From: Alphaproteobacteria bacterium
GTDB taxonomy: Bacteria; Pseudomonadota; Alphaproteobacteria; Rhodospirillales; Casp-alpha2
Length of the DNA stretch: 56,708 nt
Assembly: GCA_014382345.1 (NCBI GenBank)
Contig: JACNJX010000110.1
Coordinates: forward strand, 1-56,708
Reading direction: 5' to 3'
Shown: positions 44,751-54,500 of the stretch, one piece after another
How the letters are laid out: every line of letters begins with the position of its first letter
How positions within the stretch are numbered: position 1 is the first letter of the stretch
Program-made: the position numbers and the translations under genes
The notes under the pieces: generated by a model
Seen by the model: only the letters and a program-made list of their open reading frames with translations
Database searches by the model: none
What the model was told of the DNA's origin: nothing

Positions 44751-47606
44751 TCAATCCTCCGTTTCTAGTTGCTCCTTCAGGGCATAAATAGCCTCCAGGG
44801 CTTCACGCGGCGTCAAGGCGTCCGCATCAAGGCCGGCGAGCGTTTGCTCTACCCTTGAGGGCTCCTTACGCCCGACACGACCCCCCGGAACATCCCGCAT
44901 GGCATGAAACAATGGCAAATCATCGGCCAGGCGCGTCATGGCAGACGACTGTTCGCCCTGTTCCAGGGTTTCCAGGACTTCCGAGGCCCGCTGGACAACG
45001 CCTTTCGGCAGCCCGGCCAGGGCACCGACATGAATGCCGTAGGAACGGTCCGCCGCCCCCGGCCCCACTTCGTGCAGGAACACCACGTCGTCCTTCCATT
45101 CCTTGACCCGCATGGTGTGGCAGTTAAGCCCGTCCAAGCGGGACGCCAGCGCCGTCAGTTCGTGGTAATGGGTGGCGAACAGGGCCCGGCAGCGGTTTTT
45201 TTCGTGCAGATGCTCAACCACCGCCCAAGCGATGGAAAGCCCGTCGAAGGTCGCCGTGCCGCGGCCGATTTCATCCAGGATGACCAGCGCCCGGGGTCCC
45301 GCCTGATTGAGGATCGCCGCCGTTTCGACCATTTCCACCATGAACGTGGAACGGCCCCTGGCCAGGTCGTCCGCAGCGCCGACGCGTGAAAACAAGCGGT
45401 CGACGACGCCGATCTTCGCCTGCTCCGCCGGCACGAAGGAACCCATCTGGGCCAGCACCGCAATCAGGGCGTTCTGTCTGAGGAAGGTGCTTTTGCCGGC
45501 CATGTTCGGCCCGGTAAGCAGCCATAGACTGCCCTCCCCGCCGCCGCTTTCAGTGTCGTGCGACGTACCTCCGCCGATCAGGCGGCAATCGTTGGCGATA
45601 AAGGCCTCTCCGGCGCTTTCCGCCAGCGCCGCCTCGACCACCGGATGGCGGCCACCGGTGATGAAGAAATCCGTGCTGGCGTCCACGTCCGGCCGGACGT
45701 AACGAGCATCCGTCGCCAGCACCGCCAGTCCCCGCGCCACGTCGAGGCGGGCCTGGGCGCGCGCCGCCAGCGCAATGGAATCCGCGCGGCCTGTGACTTC
45801 GAGAACCAGATCCTCGAACATCGTCATCTCCAGCGCCAGCGCCTGATCGGCGGCTTTGGCAATTCGGCTTTCCAAATCGCCCAGCTCCACCGTCGAATAA
45901 CGAACGGCGCTGGCCATGGTTTGGCGGTGGATAAAGGGCGAACCCTCCTCGAGCGGGATTTTATCTGCGTTTTTGGCCGACACCTCGATATAAAACCCCA
46001 GCACGTTGTTGTGCTTGATCTTCAGGGCGGGGATGGCGGTCTCTTCGGCATAGCGCGATTGCAGCCCGGCGATCATGCGACGGCTTTCATCCCGGAGCTT
46101 GCGCAATTCGTCCAGTTCCGGGGCGTACCCTTGGGCGATAAAACCGCCGTCGCGGGCATACATCGGAAGCTCCGGGGCCAGGGCGCGCGCCAGTCGCTCG
46201 ATAACTTCGTCATGGTGACCGAGATCGCCAAGCGCGCCGGTAATGCCTTCCGGCGCCTCCGCAGCGCCGTTTCCAAACAACGCGCGGATATCTTCCGCCG
46301 CCCCGAGACCGTCACGTACGGCGGCCAAATCCCTTGGCCCCCCGCGTCCGAGGGTGAGCCGCGACAGGGCGCGCTCCATGTCCGGGCAGCGCCTGAGAAC
46401 GCCTTCCATATCATCCCGCAGGCGGTCGGCCAAGGTGAAGTGCTGCACCATGTCGAGGCGCCGGACGATGGCCTGAGGGTCCGTCAGCGGCGCGGCCAGA
46501 TGCGCGCTCAACAGCCGCGCGCCGGCGCCGGTCAGGGTGCGGTCGATAACGCCGAGCAGGGTGTTTTTGTGCGAACCGGTCAGGGATGCCGTCAGTTCCA
46601 GATTACGCCGGGTCGCCGCGTCAATCTCCAGAACTTCGCCCTGGGCCAGTTGCCTGGGCTCCGACAGGCGCGGCAACCGGCCCTTCTGGGTCAGCTCCAG
46701 GTAGTCCAGCAAGGCACCTGCGGCGGCCAGTTCGGGCCGGGAAAATTCACCGAAAGCGTCCAGCGTTTTGACGCCGTAAAACGCCTGCAGCCGCTTGGTG
46801 CCGTTGGCGCTGTCGAAACGGCTGGAGGGCAGGGGGCTTAAACACTCTTTCCAGTCGCTAAAGGTCTCGAAGTGGTCGGGGTTCTGCAAAAGGCCGTCCG
46901 GGACCAGCAGTTCGCCCGGCTGGATGCGGGCCAGCGCCGCGCCCAAATCGCCGGGCTCGGGGTTTTGCGTCAGGAAAATGCCCGTCGACATATCGATCCA
47001 GGACAGGCCAAGTTTCAATCCCCGGGCGCCGCCGGTTTCCGCGACAGCGGCCAGATAGTTGTTGCGCCGGGCGTCGAGCAGGGTCTCCTCGCTCAACGTT
47101 CCCGGCGTCACCACGCGCATGACCTCGCGGTTGACGACCGCTTTTGAGCCTCGCTTCCTGGCCTCCGCCGGGTCTTCCGTCTGTTCACAGACGGCGACCC
47201 TAAAGCCCTTTTGGATCAGGCGGTTGAGATAGGTCTCGTGGCTGTGCACCGGCACCCCGCACATGGGGATGTCGTCGCCCAGATGCTTGCCGCGCTTGGT
47301 CAACGCGATATCCAGCGCCGCCGCCGCGTGAACGGCGTCCTCGAAAAACAGCTCGTAAAAATCCCCCATCCGGTAAAACAACAGGCTATCGGGATGCTCG
47401 GTCTTGATGGAAAGATACTGCGCCATCATCGGCGTTACCGCATCGGCGGTTTTCTCTTCGGAGCCCGCCTTGCCCGGCTTTGGCGGCCTGGCGGGGGAGG
47501 GGGGCGGCTCCGATTCCGGGACAGGAACCGTTGAATCCGGCTTTGTCCCGCCGTCGTCATCGGTGGGCTCTGTCTCGGGCAACGGGGCGGCGGTCGGTGC
47601 GGTCAT
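44751..47606 (-). CDS. mutS: DNA mismatch repair protein MutS
   Basis: A 951-residue MutS that recognises mismatches and recruits MutL. The mismatch-contact motif is [11 protein letters not shown] near residue 83, and the ATPase shows Walker [12 protein letters not shown] and the Walker B region [23 protein letters not shown]. The first 58 or so residues are a Pro- and Glu-rich extension ([20 protein letters not shown]) not expected in the family. An internal ATG at MMAQYLSIK would give a protein of more usual length. It lies upstream of glnD as in many alphaproteobacteria. Confidence 0.95.
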   Translation of the reverse strand: MTAPTAAPLPETEPTDDDGGTKPDSTVPVPESEPPPSPARPPKPGKAGSEEKTADAVTPMMAQYLSIKTEHPDSLLFYRMGDFYELFFEDAVHAAAALDIALTKRGKHLGDDIPMCGVPVHSHETYLNRLIQKGFRVAVCEQTEDPAEARKRGSKAVVNREVMRVVTPGTLSEETLLDARRNNYLAAVAETGGARGLKLGLSWIDMSTGIFLTQNPEPGDLGAALARIQPGELLVPDGLLQNPDHFETFSDWKECLSPLPSSRFDSANGTKRLQAFYGVKTLDAFGEFSRPELAAAGALLDYLELTQKGRLPRLSEPRQLAQGEVLEIDAATRRNLELTASLTGSHKNTLLGVIDRTLTGAGARLLSAHLAAPLTDPQAIVRRLDMVQHFTLADRLRDDMEGVLRRCPDMERALSRLTLGRGGPRDLAAVRDGLGAAEDIRALFGNGAAEAPEGITGALGDLGHHDEVIERLARALAPELPMYARDGGFIAQGYAPELDELRKLRDESRRMIAGLQSRYAEETAIPALKIKHNNVLGFYIEVSAKNADKIPLEEGSPFIHRQTMASAVRYSTVELGDLESRIAKAADQALALEMTMFEDLVLEVTGRADSIALAARAQARLDVARGLAVLATDARYVRPDVDASTDFFITGGRHPVVEAALAESAGEAFIANDCRLIGGGTSHDTESGGGEGSLWLLTGPNMAGKSTFLRQNALIAVLAQMGSFVPAEQAKIGVVDRLFSRVGAADDLARGRSTFMVEMVETAAILNQAGPRALVILDEIGRGTATFDGLSIAWAVVEHLHEKNRCRALFATHYHELTALASRLDGLNCHTMRVKEWKDDVVFLHEVGPGAADRSYGIHVGALAGLPKGVVQRASEVLETLEQGEQSSAMTRLADDLPLFHAMRDVPGGRVGRKEPSRVEQTLAGLDADALTPREALEAIYALKEQLETED

Positions 47607-47697
47607 CTTAAGCTGCGGTCAGGCCTGGATCGGTGGCGGTCGGGTGCGACCTTATCACAGGGCCGGGGGGAATTCCGAGAAGAATGACTCAAAGGAA

Positions 47698-47710
47698 GTC
47701 CCGAAGGGAC
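47698..47710 (-). terminator. Small terminator after the macrodomain gene
   Basis: On the minus strand GTCCC-TTC-GGGAC forms a short hairpin directly after the macrodomain stop and is followed by TTCCTTTG. It is weak but well placed to end that transcript before mutS. Confidence 0.45.
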
Positions 47711-48232
47711 CTAACCCAGGGCCGCCCTATGGGCCGCGACGCAAGCCTGGCCAAAACAGCAAAAAACGACCTGATCCATAGTGTCCGCATCGGCCAAAAA
47801 ATCCGCAACCGTCGCCACCGCAATGCGGGCGGCAAGGTCCGGCGGGAACCGGTAGACGCCGGTGCTGATAGCGGGAAAGGCGACGGTTTTCAGGCCGTGG
47901 TCATGGGCCAGGGACAGGGACTCCCGGTAACAGCGTTCCAGCAGGGCCTCCTCCCCCATATTCCCGCCCTGCCAGATCGGCCCGACGGTATGAATGACGT
48001 GACGCGCGGGCAGGGCATGGCCACCGGTGATGCGGGCCTCGCCGGTGGGACAGCCGCCAAGGGCGCGGCATTCCTTCAACAATCCCGGCCCCGCCGCGGC
48101 ATGAATGGCCCCGTCCACGCCGCCGCCGCCGAGCAACATTTCGTTGGCGGCATTGACGATGGCGTCGAGCGCGAGACGCGTGATGTCGCCCTCCACAATG
48201 CTCATTTTGCTTCGTGTGCCGGGATCGGGCAT
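47711..48232 (-). CDS. Macrodomain protein (ADP-ribose/O-acetyl-ADP-ribose hydrolase type)
   Basis: A 173-residue macrodomain. It shows the ADP-ribose-binding motifs [36 protein letters not shown] and [23 protein letters not shown], and the loop [17 protein letters not shown]. It resembles YmdB, which hydrolyses O-acetyl-ADP-ribose and can remove ADP-ribose. The ATG at 48232 has a GGGAGG site seven bases upstream, so the frame to 48262 is rejected. It diverges from a GT9 gene. Confidence 0.92.
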   Translation of the reverse strand: MPDPGTRSKMSIVEGDITRLALDAIVNAANEMLLGGGGVDGAIHAAAGPGLLKECRALGGCPTGEARITGGHALPARHVIHTVGPIWQGGNMGEEALLERCYRESLSLAHDHGLKTVAFPAISTGVYRFPPDLAARIAVATVADFLADADTMDQVVFCCFGQACVAAHRAALG

Positions 48233-48299
48233 GGGGAAACCTCCCTTGCGGCATGCTAACAACTTTCACCCCTGCCTGCACCTGTGCTAACCGATAGGG

Positions 48300-49313
48300 A
48301 TGGATGCCGAAACACCCTCCAGCGTTCTGGTCTATGTCGGTTTTGATCGCATCGGCGACGGGCTGCTCAAGCTGCCGTTCGTGCGCGGGTTGCGCCAGGC
48401 TTTTCCGAATGCCCGCATTACCTGGCTCGCGGGCCGCGACACCAGCGTCTATGCCGGCATCCTGTCGGATGTCGCCGACGGCCTGATCGATGAGATCATC
48501 GAGTGCGCTGGCATCGGGGACAGCCCCGGCGAGGTCTTGCGGGGTTTGCCGGAGCCGCTTAAGGACCGGCGGTTCGATCTGGTCATCGACACCCAGCGGA
48601 TTTTCTGGACCAGCCTGTCTTTGTGGCGTGTGCCGCACCGCTGTTTCATATCCCCGGCGGCCCGGTTTCTTTTGTCGTCCCGAAAACCCGCCAAAGGCTA
48701 CAAGTTTCCGAAAACCATGCAGCGCCAGTTACTCGACCTGCTGGAACTGGCCAGCGGCCGGGAATTTCCCAGCCCGGAGCTGCTCGACCTGGATATCCGG
48801 CCGCAACTCCACGACACCGCCGCCCACCTGTTACCCGACGGCCCGGATTATGTCGGCTTCGCCCCCGGTTCCGGGGGGCCGCCGAAATGCTGGCCGCTGG
48901 AAAATTTCATACGTTTGGCCGGGCGCGTGGCGGCCCAAGGCAGGGTGCCAGTGTTCTTCCTGGGGCCGAAAGAGGAAGGCTGGTTGAACGAGATTAAAGC
49001 CGCCGTTCCACAAGCCTTATTTCCCTTGCAAAACGAAATCGCCAAAGGGCCGGCCGGGCCTTCCCCCTTGCTAACCATCGCCATGACGAAACACCTGAAT
49101 GCCGCCGTTTCCAACGACTCCGGCACCGGGCATATGTTTGCCGTCGGCGGCGTCCCGGTGGTGATCCTTTACGGCGTCACCCGGCCGTCCAAGTTCCAAC
49201 CCATGACCGACCGGCTGAGCATCATCCGCGCCCAGGATTACGGCGGGTCTGAAATGCACCACATCCCCCTGGAGCCGGTGGAAAAGGCGCTTACGGAAAT
49301 TTTAGTGGGATAA
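48300..49313 (+). CDS. GT9-family glycosyltransferase (heptosyltransferase-like)
   Basis: A 337-residue protein of the ADP-heptose:LPS heptosyltransferase superfamily. Evidence is the N-terminal FDRIGDGLLKLPFVRGLRQAFPNARITWLAG, the sugar-nucleotide motif FAPGSGGPPKCWPLENFIRLAGRV and the C-terminal VSNDSGTGHMFAVGGVPVVILYGVTRPSKFQP. It probably adds a sugar to the lipopolysaccharide core at the cytoplasmic face; donor and acceptor are unknown. A second family member lies at 50731-52005. Confidence 0.88.
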   Translation: MDAETPSSVLVYVGFDRIGDGLLKLPFVRGLRQAFPNARITWLAGRDTSVYAGILSDVADGLIDEIIECAGIGDSPGEVLRGLPEPLKDRRFDLVIDTQRIFWTSLSLWRVPHRCFISPAARFLLSSRKPAKGYKFPKTMQRQLLDLLELASGREFPSPELLDLDIRPQLHDTAAHLLPDGPDYVGFAPGSGGPPKCWPLENFIRLAGRVAAQGRVPVFFLGPKEEGWLNEIKAAVPQALFPLQNEIAKGPAGPSPLLTIAMTKHLNAAVSNDSGTGHMFAVGGVPVVILYGVTRPSKFQPMTDRLSIIRAQDYGGSEMHHIPLEPVEKALTEILVG

Positions 49314-49378
49314 AGCAATCGCCAAATTGTTACGCATTCGTAACAATGGCGTCTCTCCCTGCGATCATTATTTTTGCT

Positions 49379-50734
49379 TTAACTTTTTGCATTCATTTTG
49401 ATAGCTTCAGCCGAACCCGCGTCCGGCGGATAGCCCCGCATGATCCACGCCAGGACCAAAAGCCCCGGCACTGCGGCGGCGGCACTGATCAGGAAAAAAC
49501 CGGCCCAATCGACCTGTTCGGCGGCCCAGCCGGCACTGGCCGACAGGATATCCCGCGAAAAAGCCGTCAGCGAACTCAACAGCGCGTATTGTGTCGCCGT
49601 ATAGGCCTGATGGCACAACGACGACAAATAAGCGACAAAGGCCGACGTCGCCATGCCGGACGTGACGTTTTCCGCCGTGATCGTCACCATCAGCATCGGC
49701 ACGCTATGGCCGACCTTGGCCTGCACGGCAAACATGCACGTGCCGGCGATCTGCAGTACGCCGCAGATCATCAGGCTTCGCATGATGCCGATCCGGGCGA
49801 CCATAATCCCGCCGATCAATCCGCCGATAATTATGGCGGCCAGGCCGAAGACCTTGGTCACGTTGGCGATTTCCACCGTCGTAAAGCCCAGCGCCACATA
49901 AAATGGCCCGGCCATGACGCCAAGATAGGATTCCCCCAGTTTATAGAGCGCGATAAAGGCCAGCGCCCAGGCCCAGGCGGGCCGCGTCATGAAGTCCTTA
50001 AACGGCGCGACGACCCCTTCGTAGAACGAGGCCAGCAGGCGAGCCAGCCAGGGCGGCACGCCGGATTCCAGATGCCGGGCTATGCGGGCTTCCTCGACGT
50101 CGGCATCTTTCACCGAAACCCCGGTTTCCGGCTCGCGCGCCATCAGGACGGCCACCATGCCGATGGCCACCAGGACCCCCATGATGGCGTAGACTTGACT
50201 CCACGAGAAGGCGGCGGCCAGCCACAGGGCGCCTGCGCCTGCGGTCAGCATGCCCATGCGGTAGCCGAGAACGATGGCGCCCGCGCCGGCACCCTGTTCG
50301 TCATCGGCCAGAACCTCGACCCGGTAGGCATCGATAACAATGTCCTGACTGGCCGAGGCAAAGGCGACGAGAAGGGCAAAAAAGGCCGTCAGCCACGGGT
50401 TCTCCGCCGGGCTGCTCAAAGCCAGCCCGAAGATCGACACCATCAACAGGATTTGTGAAACCAGGGCCCAGCTCCGCCTTCGGCCCAGCCGATCCGAAAT
50501 CACCGGCAGCCGCACTCGGTCGATGAGCGGCGCCCACAAAAATTTAAGGGTATAAGGCATGCGCACCAGGGAAAACAGGCCGATCGCCGTCAGCGAAACG
50601 CCCTCGAAGGTGAGCCAGAAGGACAGCGTGGAAAACACCAGCAACAACGGCAGACCGCTGGAAAACCCGAGAACCAGAATGATCAGTATGCGCCTGTCGC
50701 CATAGACCCTGGCAGCCTCCAGCCAGGTCTTCAT
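49379..50734 (-). CDS. AmpG-like MFS permease
   Basis: A 451-residue major-facilitator protein with about twelve membrane helices. The N-terminal ILIILVLGFSSGLPLLLVFSTLSFWLTFEGVSLTAIGLFSLVRMPYTLKFLWAPLIDRVRLP is typical of AmpG, the importer of anhydromuropeptides for cell-wall recycling. The ATG at 50734 overlaps the stop of the upstream GT9 gene as ATGA, so they are translated together. Substrate assignment rests on similarity only. Confidence 0.85.
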   Translation of the reverse strand: MKTWLEAARVYGDRRILIILVLGFSSGLPLLLVFSTLSFWLTFEGVSLTAIGLFSLVRMPYTLKFLWAPLIDRVRLPVISDRLGRRRSWALVSQILLMVSIFGLALSSPAENPWLTAFFALLVAFASASQDIVIDAYRVEVLADDEQGAGAGAIVLGYRMGMLTAGAGALWLAAAFSWSQVYAIMGVLVAIGMVAVLMAREPETGVSVKDADVEEARIARHLESGVPPWLARLLASFYEGVVAPFKDFMTRPAWAWALAFIALYKLGESYLGVMAGPFYVALGFTTVEIANVTKVFGLAAIIIGGLIGGIMVARIGIMRSLMICGVLQIAGTCMFAVQAKVGHSVPMLMVTITAENVTSGMATSAFVAYLSSLCHQAYTATQYALLSSLTAFSRDILSASAGWAAEQVDWAGFFLISAAAAVPGLLVLAWIMRGYPPDAGSAEAIKMNAKS

Positions 50735-52005
50735 GCCGCGCCGGGCTTTTTTTGCATATCCGCGTGAAGAAGTTCCTCGCATGCCGCCCAGACCTGATCT
50801 TCCGAGATGGCCCCGATGCAGGGGAACAACTGGAATTTGTCGGCCCGTTTATGGCAGCGCCAGAAACAGTGATAACACTCCATTTCCTGATACACGAACC
50901 GCGCGTCCGGAGGCGTCGCTTCGACCGGGTAGGGCACGAAGCTGCCGAAGTGCCCGCCACCGACGATGACAACGGTCGGGCGGCCCAAGGCTATGGCAAG
51001 GTGCGCCGGACCGGTATCGTTGCTGACCACCAGCGACGCCCGCTTCATCAGATCGAGCAATTGCGGCAGAACGGTTTTTCCGGTCAGGTCGATAACGCCC
51101 TGTTCTTCGGCCAAAGCGGCGACGGCCTGCCCGCCGCCCTGTTCGTCCGGGCGGCCAACGAAAACCACCCGCAAACCCTGCTTCAGGAGCCTGCGGGCAA
51201 TCGCCGCATAGTGCCCCAGCGGCCAACGCCGTCCCGGTTCGTTGCTGCCCGGATTGAGCACCGCATAGGGCGCGCCCTCGGCGTCTCCATAAGGCTTCCC
51301 GTCCTCTCCTCCATCCCAACCGTCCGGAGCGGGCGGCGCATCGCGCCAGGAGATTTGCGGAACCTCCGGCGCAATGGTCCGGCCCGCCAGGGCCGAAAGA
51401 AACCGGAAATGTCGGGTTACCTCGTGGGTCGGGTAGGTGCCGGTGTCGATGATTTCATCGGCCTGGCTGAGATAGTAATTGAACTCGGACCGTGTCCGTT
51501 CACTGACGTAGGGCAGCGACGACACCGTCCTGTTCGCCCCCGACACCCAAGCCAGACTGTCGGCCATAAGGGCGCGGCGCATGTAGGAGTCGCAAACCGC
51601 CACTTCCGGCGCCAGTCCGCGAACCCAAAGCGACACCCGAAACCGGTAAAAGGGCCTGCGCGCGTAAGCATGCTCGTCGATGGCATGGACCCGGTAGCCT
51701 GAAAAAACTTCGCCGGCCAACCGGCCCCAGCTTTCGCACCCGAGAACCGTGATGTCGGATTTTTCGACCCCGAACACGTCGGCGTAGTGGTCGAGTGCAC
51801 GGCGGAACAGCACCATGTCGCCGATGCCGTCCATACGCACGACCAGGACGCCCCGGCGTTTTTTAAACACCGGCCAATGTCTGGCGATCAGGTCGAGGGG
51901 CCGGAACATCCACCACCGCCGCCGCATCCCGGCGGGCAGGGCGCGCCAGAAGGCCGTGGTCCGGAACCGGCCGGAAAGATCCGTATCGGGAGCGTCCAAG
52001 GGCAT
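50731..52005 (-). CDS. GT9-family glycosyltransferase
   Basis: A 424-residue protein of the heptosyltransferase superfamily. The N-terminal VLVVRMDGIGDMVLFRRALDHYADVF and the C-terminal domain (NPGSNEPGRRWPLGHYAAIARRLLKQGLRVVFVG; SNDTGPAHLAIALGRPTVVIVGGGHFGSFVPYP) are typical. It carries about 50 extra residues at the N-terminus and a Cys-rich tail segment (EMECYHCFWRCHKR). It lies between adenosine kinase (sharing TAATG with it) and the AmpG-like gene (ATGA), forming a tight operon. Confidence 0.88.
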   Translation of the reverse strand: MPLDAPDTDLSGRFRTTAFWRALPAGMRRRWWMFRPLDLIARHWPVFKKRRGVLVVRMDGIGDMVLFRRALDHYADVFGVEKSDITVLGCESWGRLAGEVFSGYRVHAIDEHAYARRPFYRFRVSLWVRGLAPEVAVCDSYMRRALMADSLAWVSGANRTVSSLPYVSERTRSEFNYYLSQADEIIDTGTYPTHEVTRHFRFLSALAGRTIAPEVPQISWRDAPPAPDGWDGGEDGKPYGDAEGAPYAVLNPGSNEPGRRWPLGHYAAIARRLLKQGLRVVFVGRPDEQGGGQAVAALAEEQGVIDLTGKTVLPQLLDLMKRASLVVSNDTGPAHLAIALGRPTVVIVGGGHFGSFVPYPVEATPPDARFVYQEMECYHCFWRCHKRADKFQLFPCIGAISEDQVWAACEELLHADMQKKPGAA

Positions 52006-52994
52006 TAAGGGAGCTTTTCCTCAACTAGTTTTTTAAAGGATACATCGGGCCTGGCGCCCAGGTGGGAGATCACCTCGGCGGCGCAAATGCCGCCGATACG
52101 CGCGCAATCGGACAGGCTCCGCCCTGCGGTCACGCCGTACAGAAAACCTGCCGCATAGGCGTCGCCGGCGCCGGTGGTGTCGGTCAGGTTGGCGACCGCC
52201 TCGGCCTCGATGGCGTGAGAGTCTTCGCCGTTGATGATGACGGAGCCCTTTTCGCTGCGGGTCAGCGCCGCGATCTCGCAATGGCCCCGGACGTGACCCA
52301 AGGCCGTGTCGAAATCATCGGTCTGATAGAGCGACATAATCTCTTCTTCGTTGGCGAACAGGATGTCCACATGGTGTTCGGCCAGATCGCGGAATTCGTC
52401 ACGGTGACGATCGACGCAGAACGGGTCCGACAGGCTGAGCGATACCTTGCGTCCGGCCTGATGCGCGGTATCGGCGGCCTTGACGAAGGCCTCCTTGGCG
52501 CTCGGCCGGTCCCAAAGGTAGCCTTCCAGATAGGTGATTTTCGACGCCGCGATCAGTTCCTCGTCGACATCGCCCGGCCCCAGATTCACACAGGCGCCCA
52601 AGAACGTCAGCATCGTGCGTTGCGCATCGGGCGTCACCAGGATCATCGAGGTCGCCGTCGGCGGGCCGTCGTCCGTCGGTTCGGAATCAAAAACAACGCC
52701 GAGCGCGCGAATGTCGTGGCGGAAAACCTCGCCCAGCTGGTCATCGTGCACTTTGCCGATAAAGGCCCCGACCCCGCCCAGGGACGCAAGGCCGGCGATG
52801 GTATTGGCGGCCGAACCCCCCGAACACTCGATGGCGGTGCCGATCTTGCCGTACAGTTTGCGCGCGTCATCGGCCTCGACAAGGGTCATGGCGCCCTTGA
52901 TCAGGCCTTCGGCCTCCAGAAACCCGTCGTCCGCATGGGCCAGAACGTCAACGATGGCATTGCCGATGCCGGTGACGTCAAATTTTGTTTCCAC
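52005..52994 (-). CDS. Adenosine kinase (PfkB family, GTG start)
   Basis: A 329-residue PfkB-type sugar kinase. The phosphate and catalytic motif is DTTGAGDAYAAGFLYG near residue 275 with the expected Asp, and the N-terminal SGGSAANTIAGLASLGG matches the ribokinase/adenosine kinase signature. The wording GIGNAIVDVLAHADD resembles adenosine kinases of alphaproteobacteria, which salvage adenosine to AMP, but other purine or sugar substrates cannot be excluded. The start codon is GTG at 52994. It heads the operon with GT9 and AmpG. Confidence 0.85.
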   Translation of the reverse strand: METKFDVTGIGNAIVDVLAHADDGFLEAEGLIKGAMTLVEADDARKLYGKIGTAIECSGGSAANTIAGLASLGGVGAFIGKVHDDQLGEVFRHDIRALGVVFDSEPTDDGPPTATSMILVTPDAQRTMLTFLGACVNLGPGDVDEELIAASKITYLEGYLWDRPSAKEAFVKAADTAHQAGRKVSLSLSDPFCVDRHRDEFRDLAEHHVDILFANEEEIMSLYQTDDFDTALGHVRGHCEIAALTRSEKGSVIINGEDSHAIEAEAVANLTDTTGAGDAYAAGFLYGVTAGRSLSDCARIGGICAAEVISHLGARPDVSFKKLVEEKLP

Positions 52995-53156
52995 GGTAAT
53001 AACTTCTCCTGCTCCGGGGATGGAAATTTCAGGCGTGTCTTAGTATAACGCCCGAGTATAACGGGAGCCTCCTTGAGACAACAGGCCCGAACCCCCGGTC
53101 CTTATCCTGGCCCTTGTCCGGTATTTAATCTCTAACGATCCCTTGGTCCAATCAAC

Positions 53157-53822
53157 ATGATAAATGCATTTTCCAAAGGCCTGGCGCAACTGAACGACCC
53201 ACACATCCGCAAGGTTGTCTGGATCGCCATTGCCGCCGCCGTCATTGTCTTCGCTCTTTTGTGGGGCGCCGTCGGCACCCTGCTGGTGGACACCTCGTTT
53301 TTCGCCATCTTGTGGCTGGAATGGATCGCCGATCTGTTTGGCGGCCTGATGACCCTGATATTGACATGGTTCCTGTTTCCCGCCGTCATCAGCGTCGTCG
53401 TCGGATTGTTCCTGGAAGATATCGCCACCGCCGTCGAGGCCCGGCATTTCCCCGGCCTTCCCCCCGCCGATGGGCAAACCGTCATCCAGTCGCTGATGGT
53501 AACGCTGCGCTATCTGGGGGTGCTGGTGGCGCTCAACCTTGTGCTGCTGGTTTTCCTGCTGCTGGGGCCGGTATTCCCTTTTGTTTTCTACACCGTAAAC
53601 GGCTATCTTCTTGGCAGGGAATACTTTGAACTGGTGGCGTTGCGCAGACTGGGTCCCGATGCGGCTCGACGCTTGCGTCTGGCGCACCGGTGGGAGATGT
53701 TCCTCGCCGGTGTGGTCATGGCGTTCCTGCTGACCGTCCCGGTGGTCAATCTGCTGGCGCCCATCGTCATCACCGCCGCCATGGTGCATCTGTTCGAGGG
53801 CTGGCGAAAAGAAGCGGGATAA
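53157..53822 (+). CDS. EI24/CysZ-like membrane protein
   Basis: A 221-residue inner-membrane protein with about four hydrophobic helices (VVWIAIAAAVIVFALLWGAVG; LMTLILTWFLFPAVISVVVGLF; LVALNLVLLVFLLLGPVFPFVFY; MFLAGVVMAFLLTVPVVNLLAPIV). The central motif YTVNGYLLGREYFELVALRR is typical of the EI24 domain family that includes the sulfate permease CysZ. Whether this one moves sulfate is unknown. It begins a plus-strand run with a bactofilin and a lipoprotein. Confidence 0.82.
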   Translation: MINAFSKGLAQLNDPHIRKVVWIAIAAAVIVFALLWGAVGTLLVDTSFFAILWLEWIADLFGGLMTLILTWFLFPAVISVVVGLFLEDIATAVEARHFPGLPPADGQTVIQSLMVTLRYLGVLVALNLVLLVFLLLGPVFPFVFYTVNGYLLGREYFELVALRRLGPDAARRLRLAHRWEMFLAGVVMAFLLTVPVVNLLAPIVITAAMVHLFEGWRKEAG

Positions 53823-53858
53823 GCAAGAAAGAGAAAAGCCAAACCTGGGAGACGGCCA

Positions 53859-54500
53859 ATGTTCCGGTGGAAAAAAGAGCAGCCCGGCGGCGAAACACCG
53901 CCAAACGCGCCAAGTGGACCGGTTGCCACTGGCGACTCAAACGCAGACAGTTTCGAAATATCCGCGCCGCCGTTGAAGCCCTTCACCCGCAAGGGCTCGC
54001 ACACACCCGCCAAGCCGCCTGCAGCCCCGACCTTTCAAGCCCCGGCGGCCCGGCGCTTGCCGCCCGATATTCCGGGCCTTTCGACCCGAAGCTCCGAGCG
54101 CGCCACGGCCGGATCACAAGACGGCCGGCGGCTGGTCATCGGCCGCGATATTTCCATTAGCGGCGAGGTCGCCTCCTGCGACCGGTTGCTGGTCGAAGGC
54201 CGCGCCGAAATCGACCTGCCCAACACGCACCAGCTTGAAGTCACCCCCAGCGGGTTATTTCGCGGATCGGCGGAGGTCGAGGTCGCCGACATCAGCGGGC
54301 GGTTCGAGGGAGACCTGACGGCGCGTGGGCAACTTGTCGTCCGCTCCGGAGGACAGGTCAGCGGCACCATTCGCTACGGACATATCATTATTGAAGCCGG
54401 CGGCCAGGTCACCGGCGACATGCAGGCGCTGACCGAAGCCGAAGGACCCGCTGCCCAGCTCAACCCCAAACCCCAAACCAAGCCCAACGGCAAGGCATGA
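53859..54500 (+). CDS. Bactofilin-family cytoskeletal protein
   Basis: A 213-residue protein with a disordered N-terminal region of about 80 residues and a central beta-helical bactofilin domain (VIGRDISISGEVASCDRLLVEGRAEID through VSGTIRYGHIIIEAGGQVTGDMQAL). It has no signal peptide. Bactofilins polymerise into filaments that position cell-wall or stalk enzymes. The ribosome site GGGAGA is six bases before the ATG. It follows the EI24 gene by about 36 bases, and its stop overlaps the lipoprotein start (ATGA). Confidence 0.9.
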   Translation: MFRWKKEQPGGETPPNAPSGPVATGDSNADSFEISAPPLKPFTRKGSHTPAKPPAAPTFQAPAARRLPPDIPGLSTRSSERATAGSQDGRRLVIGRDISISGEVASCDRLLVEGRAEIDLPNTHQLEVTPSGLFRGSAEVEVADISGRFEGDLTARGQLVVRSGGQVSGTIRYGHIIIEAGGQVTGDMQALTEAEGPAAQLNPKPQTKPNGKA

